Assembly (NCBI GenBank): GCA_024509875.1
Contig: JAMPIV010000581.1
Location: 501,001 to 565,000, forward strand
Direction of reading: 5' to 3'
Length of the DNA: 64,000 nt
Source: Oreohelix idahoensis
Taxonomy: Eukaryota; Mollusca; Gastropoda; Stylommatophora; Oreohelicidae
Shown here: piece after piece, positions 20,401 to 30,870 of the stretch
Layout: each line of letters starts with the position of its first letter
Numbering within the stretch: position 1 is the first letter of the stretch
The notes under the pieces: generated by a model
Databases searched by the model: none
What the model saw: only the letters and a program-made list of their open reading frames with translations
Told to the model about the DNA's origin: nothing
Made by a program: the position numbers and the translations under genes

Positions 20401-20892
20401 GTAAGTAGAAGGTTTACCATTACCACTAGATGCCTGATTAACATTACTCATACTTGTCAATCTCAATTTCTCCAACTCAAATTCATGTTCTCTTATTGCT
20501 TTTTTTTCTTCAGCCTCTCTGTCTAATCTTTTTTGTTCAGCTTCCCTGTCTAATCTTTTTTGTTCAGCTTCACTGTCTAATCTTTTTTGTTCAGCTTCCC
20601 TGTCTAATCTTTTTTGTTCAGCTTCACTGTCTAATCTTTTTTGTTCAGCAGCAGCTTCTCTTTCTAATTTTTTTTGTTCAGCTTCAAATCTCCTTTGCTC
20701 TACCTGCATCTGCAATTTCTTTTGTTCAGCAGCAGCCTCAGCTTCTCTTTCTAATCTTTTCTCTTCTGCCATAGCTCTTCTCTCTTCTGCAGCTAATGCT
20801 TTGTCATATTGAGCAACTGCCCATTGTTCTAATTGTTGACCAGTCTTATCAAGGGCTTTCCCTTGTATAATGAAGTATTCTAATGTAGACAT
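17425..20892 (-). CDS. gag-pol: element B Gag-protease-integrase
   Basis: ATG at 20892 (MSTLEYFIIQGKALDKTGQQ); 1,155 codons. A long charged coiled coil made of 9-10-residue repeats (AEQKRLDRE/AEQKRLDSE) comes first. A capsid-like helical region follows, then an Asn/Gly/Tyr/Arg-rich tail likely to bind RNA, and a CPQC...LSCGH zinc-like cluster instead of a classic CCHC knuckle. The aspartic protease has LFDSGCTT as active site and DLIIGRIHG near its end. Integrase shows an HHCC domain ending CRSCKVC, a DDE core (AIDIIGPF; LSDHGTQ; VERLNRTLK) and a GPY/F module (ISWKGPYDIISKI). A G-run insertion shifts the frame near 17452 and it ends 27 bases later. Compared with element C it lacks one Ser codon in LATSSSEF and one repeat block in the coiled coil. 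Confidence 0.93.
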   Translation of the reverse strand: MSTLEYFIIQGKALDKTGQQLEQWAVAQYDKALAAEERRAMAEEKRLEREAEAAAEQKKLQMQVEQRRFEAEQKKLEREAAAEQKRLDSEAEQKRLDREAEQKRLDSEAEQKRLDREAEQKRLDREAEEKKAIREHEFELEKLRLTSMSNVNQASSGNGKPSTYKVKVPPFNQSSDDITFWLDRFERSCRTHNVDKSQYANQLAENLKGESLTRLCLVGEADKDNYDVIRAALIKKYQLSEEGYRLLFKTMVPETGVEFSEFTAKARLTADRWIELSKTEKTYEGLMDLLLRDKIMSCVNKPFLEFIHERKPKSLKEMEEYCSQYVTAHPDVTFGNTKIKESMPVASATPYNPNYSHRFQGPQNRFDKKGNHNSYQNQGNQSFQGSSSKNWRRADSSRHRGGHNYRNFRRGSNYRNYQGYPSWSQQDHNYRDTHYNEYDNGNQGNYDSNPNRGYNRGNNNYRGDNNRGRSQNKRHKPHFQANSAQQESHEAYKQSKDNNDASNMACAAFDFGRASQCPQCKTLFEPTTVSTLSCGHPLPALPASVAHDGRGSLVLHKGLVNNNPVSVLFDSGCTTIGVRQSLVDPSRATGQVVKCVTFGGTLEKYSTAIIRIATPFFTGDVHACLLPNPIADLIIGRIHGVRECTPQQISAWERQNMQLANAVVTRAQALNMPQTSSTEDNEVHNQDNPLVISRDSFIKQQEDDSTLKKFFILATKGDPNKDTSRKSWITKKNGVLVRMVQDSITSSHSQILVPKNLRVKILQHAHDSQCAGHMGFSRTKSRVLAAFFWPLVNKDIRIYCRSCKVCQEVKSKGPRHAAPIQAADIPIRPFQKMAIDIIGPFKIKSARGHQFILTCVDMCTRWPEAIPLKSITTADIADALWLIFSRLGFPGEILSDHGTQLISDTMSQVMSTLQIDRSLSSIYHPMSNGMVERLNRTLKNLLGKITEDHPQDWDRVLPAALFAYREVPNEHTGFSPFELVFGARPRGPMSLLHDLITSDNIDDDTKSSYEYVIALRQKIIEACKLATSSEFAKQKARQFANKKRCLRQLCPGDKAFVLLPCRENRLLISWKGPYDIISKISDVDYIVDIDGKHKTFHINMLTEFHERPDYLQPIFQATDNSPVQHGHYSSLSVIQDEETSFSDVNLPPSNDPTSF
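20466..20775 (-). repeat. 30-bp coding repeats in element B gag
   Basis: Tandem units, read on the plus strand as CTGTCTAATCTTTTTTGTTCAGCTTC, encode AEQKRLD(R/S)E repeats of the Gag coiled coil. Five close copies are followed by more diverged ones. Elements C1 and C2 carry different numbers and orders of these units. Confidence 0.8.
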
Positions 20893-22006
20893 GGTGTCTA
20901 ACAATAATACTAATCACCTGAAATAATAATAATACCACAAGTTCTTAATGACTTGATTAATCAGTATACTATCCCAATATCTGTGGGTCCCAAGCCTTAA
21001 TAAGGTCTTGTATGACAGTAATAATAATCAGGTACTGGTTTATACCATAATCCAAGTGCAGTGCACAGGCAATAGTGTCTTATGAAATATACCTATATAA
21101 AACATATGTCAACCAACAGAATACATAAAGTACAAATAGGACTGACAATACAAGAACGTTTGCAGAAATCAAAATAAATCAAATAGGGAAATCAATGAAA
21201 ATAATCACTGAATCTGCAAAGAATAACAACACAAATGACGTCACAGTATATGAATATAAATTGTGAATAGAACTGAAAGATAGAAAAGGGTAGACCAACA
21301 AATTACAAACAACTCAAAACAAAACTAAAGAACAAAGAAATATTACAAAAATAACAATAATTACAGACTTCACAGCTAACACAAAAGCAACAGTTGTTGC
21401 AAGCAAATTTTCAATCAAGAAAATTGCACCTATAGAAAACGCCCACAACGGACCCTCTATGACGTGGGATATTCTATTGTGAGGACTCCGCCCAACCTTA
21501 AACACAACCCGCTGACATAGAAACTAACATACTATACAAACAAATAACATGTAAACATAAATATATATAAAATTATGTGTATGATAGTATGTGTTGCAAA
21601 ATAGGCTCAGTTTTACAGTAATGGCAAAGTTATTTTTATGAAAATAAACAAACTGCCACTTTATTCAATTAAACATTCTGGCCTTAAATATTAAAGTTCA
21701 TATATGGAAAACAAGAAGATCCATCGATGAAAATAGGACTTCTTAGTTCACAAATACTGTCTTCCTGTTAATATTGACAAGAATTGATCCAACTGTTCTG
21801 TGAAACTCTGTAATGTCTAATGTAAAAATGTCAACAACGTTGACCTACATACTGCATTCACTTGACAGGTCACGTGACGAAGTGTTGACAAAGAGCAAAC
21901 CAATACTGCAAGTGTGTCGTATCAGCCACAGGAAACGGTCTGGTATCGGTAATCAGTTGACTTCTTAACTTCTGCGAGGTCAAACCCAGAAAGCTGGTCC
22001 ACCAGT
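20893..22006 (-). other. element B leader with PBS
   Basis: The PBS candidate TGGTGGACCAGCTTTCTG (minus, plus 21987-22004) starts two bases after the LTR end. The 1.1 kb leader is AT-rich and non-coding; a pyrimidine/AG sequence, TTATTATTATTTCAG, lies just before the ATG. Confidence 0.75.
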
Positions 22007-23459
22007 TGATAACGTCTCTTTTTCTTGGAAGACAGACATCATCATCATCAGTTGATAAGATCTCTATGGTGTTGTTTGCTCCACTGTAGTGTATGGAATG
22101 TCAACTTGACCTACGCAGTGGTGTGTAGACATGGATTGAGTGTATAATGTGCGAATGACAATAAGGGTTCGTGGTGTTGACAAATGTTCTTTTCTCACAC
22201 TCATGTATGGCTGGAAGTCATCGACACCAACGACTGTGTACCTTTACTAAAGTTTAATTGGACGTACACACTCGACAGCACAGATACTGACAAATCACAG
22301 GTTGGCATAATACATCATGGTACAGTGGATAAATGGTCTTGCAATGTTACATGGGCACTCATGCAGCATAATAGTATAATGGACTGTCAGTAGCCAAGCA
22401 CTCAGTATCGCCCATCCATATATATCATCTGACTTCACTGACTGAGCACGTCAGCTTATAAATAATATTTCAGATGGCTTCTAGACCTAAGCTCGTCTAG
22501 CGATGATTCTTTAACATAATGTTCAGCACATATTTTTCCATATAATAATATTGAACCGCTAATAAAGGGTTCTCATGTGTAGCAGTGATCTCTGGACTAA
22601 TCAAGCGATAATACGGGCATCCCTTTTCTCTTCTTGAAAGTCACTACATGTTTGGTTCCAAGATGGCTTCACTCGTGAGCTGTCACTCACGTTTGGATAC
22701 AGATAATGAATCTGTCCTAAAGTTAGTCATTCATTAAACTTTCATTGCTCTGTAGATTTGATCATGAACAATTGACTGCATTCTACAGGATATAGTGCTG
22801 CTAGGAATCGAAGTCGTTTTCATCGAGTCAAATATATTCTCTTAGACATACAAATCGTACCTATCGAAAATGGTGGCTTCGTACGAGAGTTCATAAGAGT
22901 ATCTTTGATTACCTTGGTATCAGAAATATGATTCTGCCATTCCTTGGCAATACGAATAAACACTGGGGTAAAGCATACACGATAGGTCTAGACGACTATC
23001 ACTTTCCCCACAAATACCGAGATCACTTTTTTCCGGCGACAAGCCGACATAGGAAAAAACACAGTCCCCATCAGGACGAAGCCAAATCACACCACACTCT
23101 AGCGGCACATCCGCCGAATAGCCTTTGACCTCTCTAGAGACAACAGAACATATAGTTCGACTTAGATATGTAAAGATATACAGATATAAGACAAACTCGT
23201 CCTACTCAGACAAACAATACACATAAATTCAGGCCATAGATATTCTGAAGCAAGAACAATCTATTACTACCCAAACAACGAATAAATCGCAGTAAAATGG
23301 ATTCATCCGCGGAGTTCGATCGAAGAGACGACTCAACTTTCAAGGGAAGTAACTCAATAATGACTTTCCCTTAAGCACTATTTTGTTTACAAAATATTTG
23401 CGAACATAACAAGTATACCAATGTATAATATTGTAAGATATCAAAGCCTGCACGTAACA
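22007..23459 (-). repeat. element B 5' LTR
   Basis: 1,453 bp. Its two extra bases relative to the 3' LTR lie in the T-runs near 22535 and 23025. It ends CTGCACGTAACA on the plus strand, followed by the GTTGT duplication at 23460-23464. Confidence 0.95.
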
Positions 23460-23464
23460 GTTGT

Positions 23465-24020
23465 GCATGTTCTCTCCAAGACGAGGACGTACTGATGAAA
23501 ACTTTGTAATAATGAGAACATGGAAGATATTCTGCCCTTCAATATTTGGGAATCTCTTTCTAACGGTTACAAACCGTTGACCGTTGTCTCAGGAGAATGT
23601 CTGCTGTCTGATCCCTTCACGAAATGATCTTATGTTAACAAGTGAATATCGTGCAAAAAATCTAGTCAGAGTGAATTTACGTCATGCAATATACGATGAA
23701 AAAAGATGAATTCACTTCATGAACTGTTGTAGTGAGTAGCTAAACTTGGTGATTTCAGCTTGATATCTTGGCGACTCAACTTTTGACTAAGTGACCTCTG
23801 TTGGTAGACACATCAACTCGTGAACATGTACTCTTGATTCATATAATTACGCGTTTGAATGAGTTGATCTGGATATAAATATGAGAATTAACTAGTGTGT
23901 ACTTTAGGTTGACTATGGCCGAAAGCTTTCGAGTGAGCTGAACTTGATATTTGAATATGGAATAAACTTGTGGGCAGGTGATAACTTGTGAATAAAATGC
24001 CACACTCACAGGGTTTGAAC
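23465..24020. other. spacer, nothing recognised
   Basis: Unique AT-rich DNA right of element B; no coding or repeat signal identified. Confidence 0.5.
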
Positions 24021-24272
24021 TGGCTTCCTAGCTCAGTGGTCTAAGGTTCGATTCCCAGATGAGATGGGATTCTTTTAGGCCGCAAACGGCTCCTGGGTCC
24101 ACCCAGCCCCAACTGGATACCACAGCAACTCTGGGAAGGTTAAGGCCGCCGGCGTGATGCTGACCACGTCACCCCCTAGTGAGCCGATGGTCAATAAAAT
24201 ATGGGCCTAACACCTCATTCCCAATATGCCTCAATGGGCGTGTAACGGAATCCTTTTTCCTTTACAAGGTGT
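24021..24272 (+). repeat. tRNA-derived SINE-like element
   Basis: The head has tRNA promoter boxes: A-box-like TAGCTCAGTGG (24029-24039) and B-box GGTTCGATTCC (24045-24055). They are only five bases apart instead of about 30, so the tRNA part has an internal deletion. The GC-richer body reads CTCCTGGGTCCACCCAGC, then GGCCGCCGGCGTGATGCTGA. No clear target duplications were found and both ends are approximate. Confidence 0.55.
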
Positions 24273-25285
24273 ACAAATGCAAGCGGGATATCCCTGTAAC
24301 TTATAAAGTGTAGGATGTCCTATCTTGTGAATTCTGTTATCCAGTCGTACCTTTTTTTTTTTGCTTCTTTCTGTTTAGACGTCAAACACGTAATGTATAG
24401 ATTCAGACTTCTGCTGGACTGAAGACAAAGTGGTAGCTTCATTGTGATGAAATCAGTTGTGTCCTTTTACATCATTTTCGTGCTCTCCTGCATTATTAAC
24501 TTATGTCTTCATTTTCTTTATTCCTCGCCCTATTATGTGGCATAACTTATGCACCTACATTCTTGCCTGGTCACTTCCCAACTTGTTTAATCGCTAACTA
24601 GAGCGGCTGGCAGATTATAATTTCTTCGCCCAGTGTCGTGTAATGACAAGGAGGTATCACACGATCGACGGAAAGAAAGCCAGATTGTCTGTCTAAAAAA
24701 CCCATCCAGGAGATGTACGTAAACACAGATGATAATAAGTAATGGTCCGTCTCTGTATCAATATTACAGAGGAGAAAATATGTGCTCAAGGTATTAGTAA
24801 GGAAATGAGTTCACATATGTGTTAGAAAGTTTGCACAGGGGCAATCGGAAATATTACTGCCATCCTTGAAAGAGATCACGAGTTTCAATTTAAAAATTGA
24901 TATTTTAAAACAAGCGGGGTATAGATTTAATACCCCGGCCCACATAGTTCTAATGAGACAGGATTGGTCTAAATCGACAGCAGGAAAAACACTTTGTCTC
25001 TCATTGGAACACTGGTCGGAAATTCCAATGTGGAAGCCTGAAGGAAAATGAGAATATAACCTACCTAATTTGGAGACACAAATCAGACTGCATCGCAACG
25101 TCAAATTAGCAACTCATAGGAGCCAGAGAGACATCGGACTAGAATTCCAAATTACAAGTATAAGTGACAGGCGAAGTATTTCGGCATCTTTGTAACTTAG
25201 AAAAGAAAACCCGCATTTGAAATACCATTTGAAGATTTTTCATTGACCGGAATTTGGATTAATTAGAGCCCTGGTGAGAACATTT
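24273..25285. other. spacer, nothing recognised
   Basis: Contains a T-run near 24350 and short chance ORFs on both strands (24598-24789, 24811-25104, 24866-25051) without recognisable motifs. Confidence 0.45.
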
Positions 25286-25420
25286 GAAGAGTGTCGTCGA
25301 CCAGGGACTGGTGGCCCCTGAGCCAACCCAGCTTTAATGGGTACCTCCGAAATTGGCGAGTATCTGCCTGAATGGCGAGGGACACTTGTCTCTGTACAAG
25401 AAAAAAAAGGAATACTCACG
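25286..25420 (+). repeat. SINE body fragment
   Basis: GGCCCCTGAGCCAACCCAGC, followed by TTTAATGGGTACCT, resembles the body at 24072-24115 and the repeat units near 44090. It ends in an A-rich run (about 25401-25408). No tRNA head is visible. Confidence 0.35.
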
Positions 25421-26755
25421 TAAAAATCAGTCTCAAGTTAGACATACTAACCTGAGATCTCGCCTCGAGTAATAGCGGGCGTACAAACAAACAAAAATAC
25501 CAAGATTGGAGACTTAAGGAATCAGAGCACCCGTCATAAGAGGAATACTACAATTTCTGAGACTGGGGTATTACTTGTAAGACCAGACTCTTAGCTGGCA
25601 TCTATACTATGTATCAATCTGATACATATATTTATTCATCATCTTCTACACTAACTCATCTCTCGTGACAACAGAGGTAATGAAACAAACTGGCTATCGC
25701 ATATTTGGCTATGAGGTTAAGTGCAAAAAGAAATCGAGTAAATTAGTGTGACGGTATTGCCTCCCCTGCTTGTTTGCAGTGTTCCAACAGTGGTCAAAAC
25801 TTGAGAGTATCTAAAGTGGGCTTCAAAGGTATCTACCTTCGCACAAGATTACTCTTGGCAGAGATACAGATAGAAGGTTAATGAAGCTTCTATTACAAAG
25901 GGAGTCTTCACACGATATTCTAATAATTGGAAACAATGCTGCTTTGGCTGAGCACGTTAATTCTAGAATCTGCAGAGAACTTTTGTGAAGGAATTAAGAA
26001 CTTATTAATTTCAGCTCGTTCAAGCCCCCACCCCTGATTTACTCAGTGGAATTCTTATTATTCTAGAAAAGCGCTGTTTAGAATGTGTGTAGTAATTTGA
26101 TTGAGACAAACATACAGTAACTTTAAATGATTAAATCGAAGTTAAACTTGTAACCATACAAATAACAAAATTTAATAATCACTTACGTTTTAACAGTTTA
26201 AAAATAATTTGAATAGTTTAAAAGAAAGGATTCATCATTGATAGATGATAGGATTCTTATGAAGGAAGTTCACTTTGACAGCATATATTTGTCACTTAGC
26301 TGCCAATAGTAGTTTCTGCTCCCGCTGATGAGTTCTGTTTACACTGCTCTCGCTCGTCTCTCGTCAAGGTTAAAAGCACCGCACGTTCCTAGAACGTCAA
26401 ATAGTAACGGTCAAGCTAGTCCTGCGTCTGTCTATAAGACCCTCTTATGATGGCGTCTCGCACAACGTCAGTCCACTTCTACCTTCACTTGGTTCCAGAG
26501 ATAGTACTTTCTGCTGGTACCACCAATAACTATGGTAAAAGGATAGAGAAAAACGCTCGTCTAAGTATGGTGTTTTCCGACACACAGTTATGTGCCCCCT
26601 TCTTCTATTCTACCATCCCATTTATCTCAGAATTTACCCTCGATGAGGATTAAATTCAATATCTCGTGATAAAACTTTCTTTACATTTAAATTGAATAGC
26701 TTTAGATTTACCTTACATTTAAATGGAAATTTAATAATACAGATTTGTGTGTTTA
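25421..26755. other. spacer, nothing recognised
   Basis: AT-rich; a plus-strand ORF at 26447-26653 has no recognisable motif and is treated as chance. Confidence 0.45.
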
Positions 26756-27437
26756 CATATACATCTCCTTACTTACTTAGTCGTTCCTCTTCTACCGTGA
26801 GGTGTAGAGGTTTGGAAGAGAGAGCGCCAGACTATCCTATCGGTTGTCTTCCCCCTGACCTGGTTCCATTCTAGTCCTCGGTCCTTCAAAGATTGTTTAA
26901 TATTGTCCTCCCAGCGGACTCTGGGTTGTCCTGGGGGTCTGGATCCCTAGCTCTTTGTTTCCCATGCTTGTCGTGGTAACCGATCTTCTCCCATTCTGTA
27001 GACATGGCCAAACCAGCTTAGTTGGGACTGTTCTACTTGGGTCTGCAGGGGGTGGGATTTTAGGCCTTGACGTATCGTCTGGTTGCGGACCATGTCTCTT
27101 CTTGTTACTTCAACCACCTTCCTCAGATACTACATTTCTGAGGTTTGGATCTGGTTTTTATGGGTTGTAGTCATTGCCCATGACTCGCATCCATATGTCA
27201 AGACTGGGACATAAGTGGAGCGGTATACAGCCATCTTCGTTTTCTTACCAACCTCTTTCTTGCTGAGGAATCCTCGATTTATGGCCTGAAAAAGTCTCCC
27301 AGCTGCTGCTTTTCGAGTGGCCAACTCTTCTTTGATGCCTCCCTTTCGGTCTATAATAGCTCCGAGATATTTAAAGTGGTCGTCCTGCTCCAGGACCTGT
27401 TCTCCCAGCTTAATCTGATGTCTTCATACACATCTCC
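26756..27437 (-). mobile_element. 5'-truncated LINE with 13-bp TSD
   Basis: Minus-strand 3' end of a non-LTR retrotransposon encoding the region after the RT catalytic core. It reads LEQDDHFKYLGAIID, KTKMAVYRSTYVPVLTYGCE, then RSWRE-type tail pieces (VRWEDNIKQSLKDRGLEWNQ). The 3' end has TAAG simple repeats (plus 26769-26779). Imperfect duplications CATATACATCTCC (26756-26768) and CATACACATCTCC (27425-27437) flank a 656-bp body. A stop follows the QTSEM segment, so it is a dead copy. The style matches LINE proteins often labelled craniofacial development protein 2-like; the clade was not resolved. Confidence 0.8.
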
Positions 27438-30030
27438 ACTGATTGAAAAGTGTTCAGAATATAAATTGAATAAGTTTTCATTTATGTTTAAACTGAGTTG
27501 AAAAGTTTGAAACTTTCATTAACTTTAATATGAATTTTTTCACATAGACATATACACTGGGTTAAAGCTAGAAAACTTACGTTAATTTTAAAGTGAATAT
27601 GTTTATATGGACATTTACACTGCTTGAAATTGTAAGTATTATACTTAAAATGTACAACATTTCTTTCATCTTTCTCTCCCTGCTCCGTATGGAACGTGGG
27701 ACTACTTTCTGCTTTTAGTCCTAATTAGGAAACTAGCAATAAAGCAATCACCGGTCCTTGCAGTGGTGGTTCATGAATCATCATTCTTTACGCTGTGGTT
27801 GCCAGCCTCAAATGACTTCGACGTCCACTAGCGATTTTCCGATATTAAAATTCACATGGCAATATACATATATATGTTAGTTCACATGTTTGAAGTATAA
27901 AATGTAAAATGAAAACTTACGCCAATCCTGGCTCACAGGGTTTTTGCTACGATGAATAAAAGAGACTTGAATCGGCCACTTACACGCGTCTGGGGGTGTC
28001 GTTAATTTAATAAGTTCCCTCTCTGACTTAGTGTTGTCCTTCAGTTTCCTCAGTCCCGGTTTCCTTATTTTATATGAAAGAGATTTCCTAGGCTATGAAA
28101 GTCCGTCCAAAATTCTCCAATACAAGGTGTCCGGTATGTTAAGAAGGCATTCTGAATTCTAGGCTTTTATTCTAGCAAGGACTGGTATCTTGGAAAGCGA
28201 CCTTCACAGTAGAATAACACTGAAACGTGTCGGATTATAATCCCGGTCTCCCACGCATCTGTTTTTATGGAGTTAAAAAACGCTCCAATCATTTTCAAAC
28301 AGGCGGGGTGAGAGTGTGATGCTTTCAAAATATTCCACGTGAAATAAGGTGTGTATTGCAAAAGGTCACGTACTACCATATATGGCAATAAGATATACGA
28401 TGCCTTGCGTACAGACTCGTGAACATGTCGTTAACCTCAAATGACAACGTGTTCCAAAAGTAACAATTCATTACTTTATCAGAAAGTAATTTCTTATCTG
28501 TGTCTGCTCATCAGTTGTCTCCTCGAATTCCAAGCTTTGGTAATTTCGCGCACCTTTCTTATCGGTGACTAGGCAGATAGCACTGGGCGATGCATGTGTT
28601 AATCTGCCGCAGCCAAGCTTGGTACAAGGAAATTTTGCCAACCTGCCTCTCGTAATATTATCTCTACTTCTCCCTGCAAATGTGAGGTGTTTATCATCCA
28701 CATGGAGTGTCAGATAACAGACAAGACACAATATACTCAAAGTAGTGAAAGAATACTTGAAAATATAAACTATCTACTACATAGTATAGAAAGAAAGAAA
28801 GTGCGACTATTGAAAGCACGCAATAAAATCATTGCCACAAATACAGCGATTACTTCCAGAGTAAAACAGAGATTGAGAGGATCGCCCCATGTCACATTAA
28901 GTAATAATTGTTAAAAGATTACCATCTTCCTTGTCCCTTTACATATTCCTTAAGAACACTATAAAATTACACTCCACAGATATGAATCAAATATCCACAC
29001 AAGAATGAAACATTAGAACAAGCTGTACACCGGCTAGGCGGGAAGGAAAACATTTACGCCGCGCTTTTTTTTTAACTCAGTACTGCCGTTCTAACAAACA
29101 TATCGTTACATTGCTGGTTACCTGATGTGTCAGATGTCGTCGCCTGTTGGTCTGACTCCACCTTCAATCCAATAACTAGGTGCCCATATTGCATTATTAT
29201 GCTGTGATGTACGCAATCCGCGCCAATCGCTAAAGTGAGTGGGCTCTCTCTACCAACTCTTCAATTCCCTTCTCCTAGTTAGTTTTGCGAGACAAACCAT
29301 AGTTTTGGATCGGCCGCCCAATGCAGAAATCACCTACCCTCTCTGTCAAAAACCTTTCTGCTTTTTTCTTTCCCCGCTACGAGTGAAGCGTGTGCTATCC
29401 TTTGTCTCATTGTCGTGAGGTGGTTTCCTTAATCTCCTTGGCCTTATCTCGCTAAGTACTCGAAATCTAAGACGCTTAATTAACCCCTATCATCGGTTAC
29501 CACCTAGCAACACACGTTCACGCGCGTGTCACGAGCTCTTTGTGGCGACGTGCTATTGTTTCGCCAGGTGGTGACAGTCGTATTGTTTAAAAATCGGATT
29601 AGGTATGAAAAGAAGTCTCTCTATTCCCAAGCCGTGCATCTCCCGAAGTAAACAATACTCGTCTAATGTTGCCAGGTGTGTTTACGAAGATTCTAACGAG
29701 GCTTGGTTGGTTCCGTAAGATAACGCAAGATGGAGAAATAAATCAACGTTAAGTATAAGCCGTGATTAAGAAAGAAAAACAATGATGAAAGAGCAAAATT
29801 AGAGAGAAAATAAAATGAGAAAGATGTTGGAAAAGACACAGAGTAAGAAATATAGACCTACTATAAGACATTAACATTAGTGGACTAATAACTTTAAGAT
29901 AAAATATTAAACCTAATGTAGCCTAAATTTCACACACGAGCTTACAGACGACACAATACGTCACTGAAGTGAATCAGACATCCCTTAAAACATAGAGATG
30001 AGGGAGCTAAGCTGTATTAAAAACCCTTAC
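27438..30030. other. intronic or intergenic DNA, nothing recognised
   Basis: AT-rich with many short chance ORFs (for example 28167-28388, 28471-28740, 28687-28914). Probably downstream intron of the EGF-repeat gene, given the exon at 30031-30165. Confidence 0.4.
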
Positions 30031-30165
30031 CTGTCGCACACCGTCGGTCACTGTAACCGTCTACACACACGGAGCAGTTCCCATTATCCTTGTCACATGT
30101 CCCGTTTAGACAGAATTGAGAGCATACAGATAAGCAGTTGGAACCGTAAAGCTTGTCTGGACATT
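30031..30165 (-). CDS. EGF-like repeat exon (host gene, partial)
   Basis: 135-bp minus-strand exon. It reads ECPDKLYGSNCLSVCSQFC, then LNGTCDKDNGNCSVC and VDGYSDRRC: eight cysteines with spacing x8, x3, x3, x4, x6, x2, x8. The acceptor is AAACCTAG before AATGTCC and the donor is GCGACAG|GTAAGG. Both borders are phase 1, the usual symmetry of EGF exons. The exon at 47700-47831 has exactly the same spacing, so both likely belong to one gene read right to left. Such repeats occur in MEGF10/CED-1-like and scavenger-receptor-F proteins, extracellular parts of membrane receptors for ligand or corpse recognition. Signal peptide, membrane segment and cytoplasmic tail lie outside what I can see. Confidence 0.8.
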
Positions 30166-30599
30166 CTAGGTTTAAGAGGAATGGTCATTTATAACTGGGG
30201 CAGATTTAAGTTACCAAATGTTAAAAACAAAACATTTGTTACATGAAGCAGGAAAGCCAATCATTTATTTGGGTTAATACCTGACTTAAAGTACTCAATG
30301 ACTTCTCGTAATACCATCACCTGGTTTTCTCAGCAAGTGTCATCTCCAAAGTCAGATTATATTCTTAAAGTCGTATTCCTATGGTATTTTTTGTTCTTTC
30401 CGTCTGTCTCACACTGGTGATCATATATCATGTTCGTTTATCTTCTATGAGCGATATCTCATTTATGAACGTCTTTTACTTTCTTGTTGCTCTTTATATT
30501 TTTTCGTTTGTGCTACGGTCAAACAATATTAAGCTTTAACATGTAAGCTTAACATTCAAATGTTTGTATTGAATTTAATTTATGTCAATTTTCACACGC
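30166..30599. other. intron DNA, nothing recognised
   Basis: Short stretch between the EGF exon and the SINE. Confidence 0.4.
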
Positions 30600-30870
30600 T
30601 TCCTATTTAAATGTCGGCGTCTGTGGCCTAATGGATATGAACGCAGTTTCATAATCCAGATATACCAGGTTCGAAACCTGCTGCAGGCGGTTTGGTAGCA
30701 GATCGCTTTGTGTGGATTTTTAACAATGGTATAAGCGCCGTACCGTTCAGAAAGCAATGGCAAACTACTGAATGAAAAAATTGCCTAGAAAAATCACAAA
30801 ACAGCCAATAAAAGCTGGGGTTGATTGCCACGTCCTGTAAAGGATAAGCAACTACTTTCCTATTTAAATG
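30600..30870 (+). repeat. tRNA-derived SINE with 14-bp TSD
   Basis: A 243-bp SINE (30614-30856) flanked by perfect 14-bp duplications TTCCTATTTAAATG at 30600-30613 and 30857-30870. The head is tRNA-like, with A-box TGGCCTAATGG near 30623 and B-box GGTTCGAAACC near 30669. GTGGCCTAATGGATA recalls tRNA-Arg. The body includes CAATGGCAAACTACTG and ends GGATAAGCAACTAC without a long A tail. The duplications show it was inserted by target-primed retrotransposition rather than being a tRNA gene. Confidence 0.88.

Larger units (their letters stand above)
14068..23464 (-). mobile_element. complete LTR retrotransposon B with 5-bp TSDs
   Basis: Minus-strand element of 9,387 bp (14073-23459) flanked by GTTGT at 14068-14072 and 23460-23464, a perfect 5-bp target duplication. 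The LTRs start TGTTACGTGCAG and end GACGTTATCA. It encodes Gag-PR-INT-RT-RNase H in that order. The LTRs differ by only about five substitutions and two 1-bp indels in 1.45 kb, so insertion is recent. One extra base in a G-run (17450-17455) splits the reading frame; apart from that all core domains look intact. It belongs to the same family as element C. Confidence 0.95.

Noticed and set aside
20454..20774. Phe/Leu-rich frame opposite the Gag coiled coil, also at 53534-53746 and 61333-61861
   Set aside because: It is the antisense reading of the GCTGAACAAAAAAGATTAGA repeats, not a membrane protein.
22928..23128. ORFs in the B and C LTRs (also 22920-23108 and 59006-59272)
   Set aside because: Frames are not kept between subfamilies and contain no recognisable motif.
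24866..25051. Plus-strand ORF with a vaguely protein-like sequence
   Set aside because: No motif, no splice signals noticed, and an equally long opposite-strand ORF; support is too weak for a gene call.
30614..30690. Possible functional tRNA-Arg gene
   Set aside because: The tRNA-like part heads a SINE with a 170-bp body and 14-bp duplications, and the cloverleaf is imperfect.
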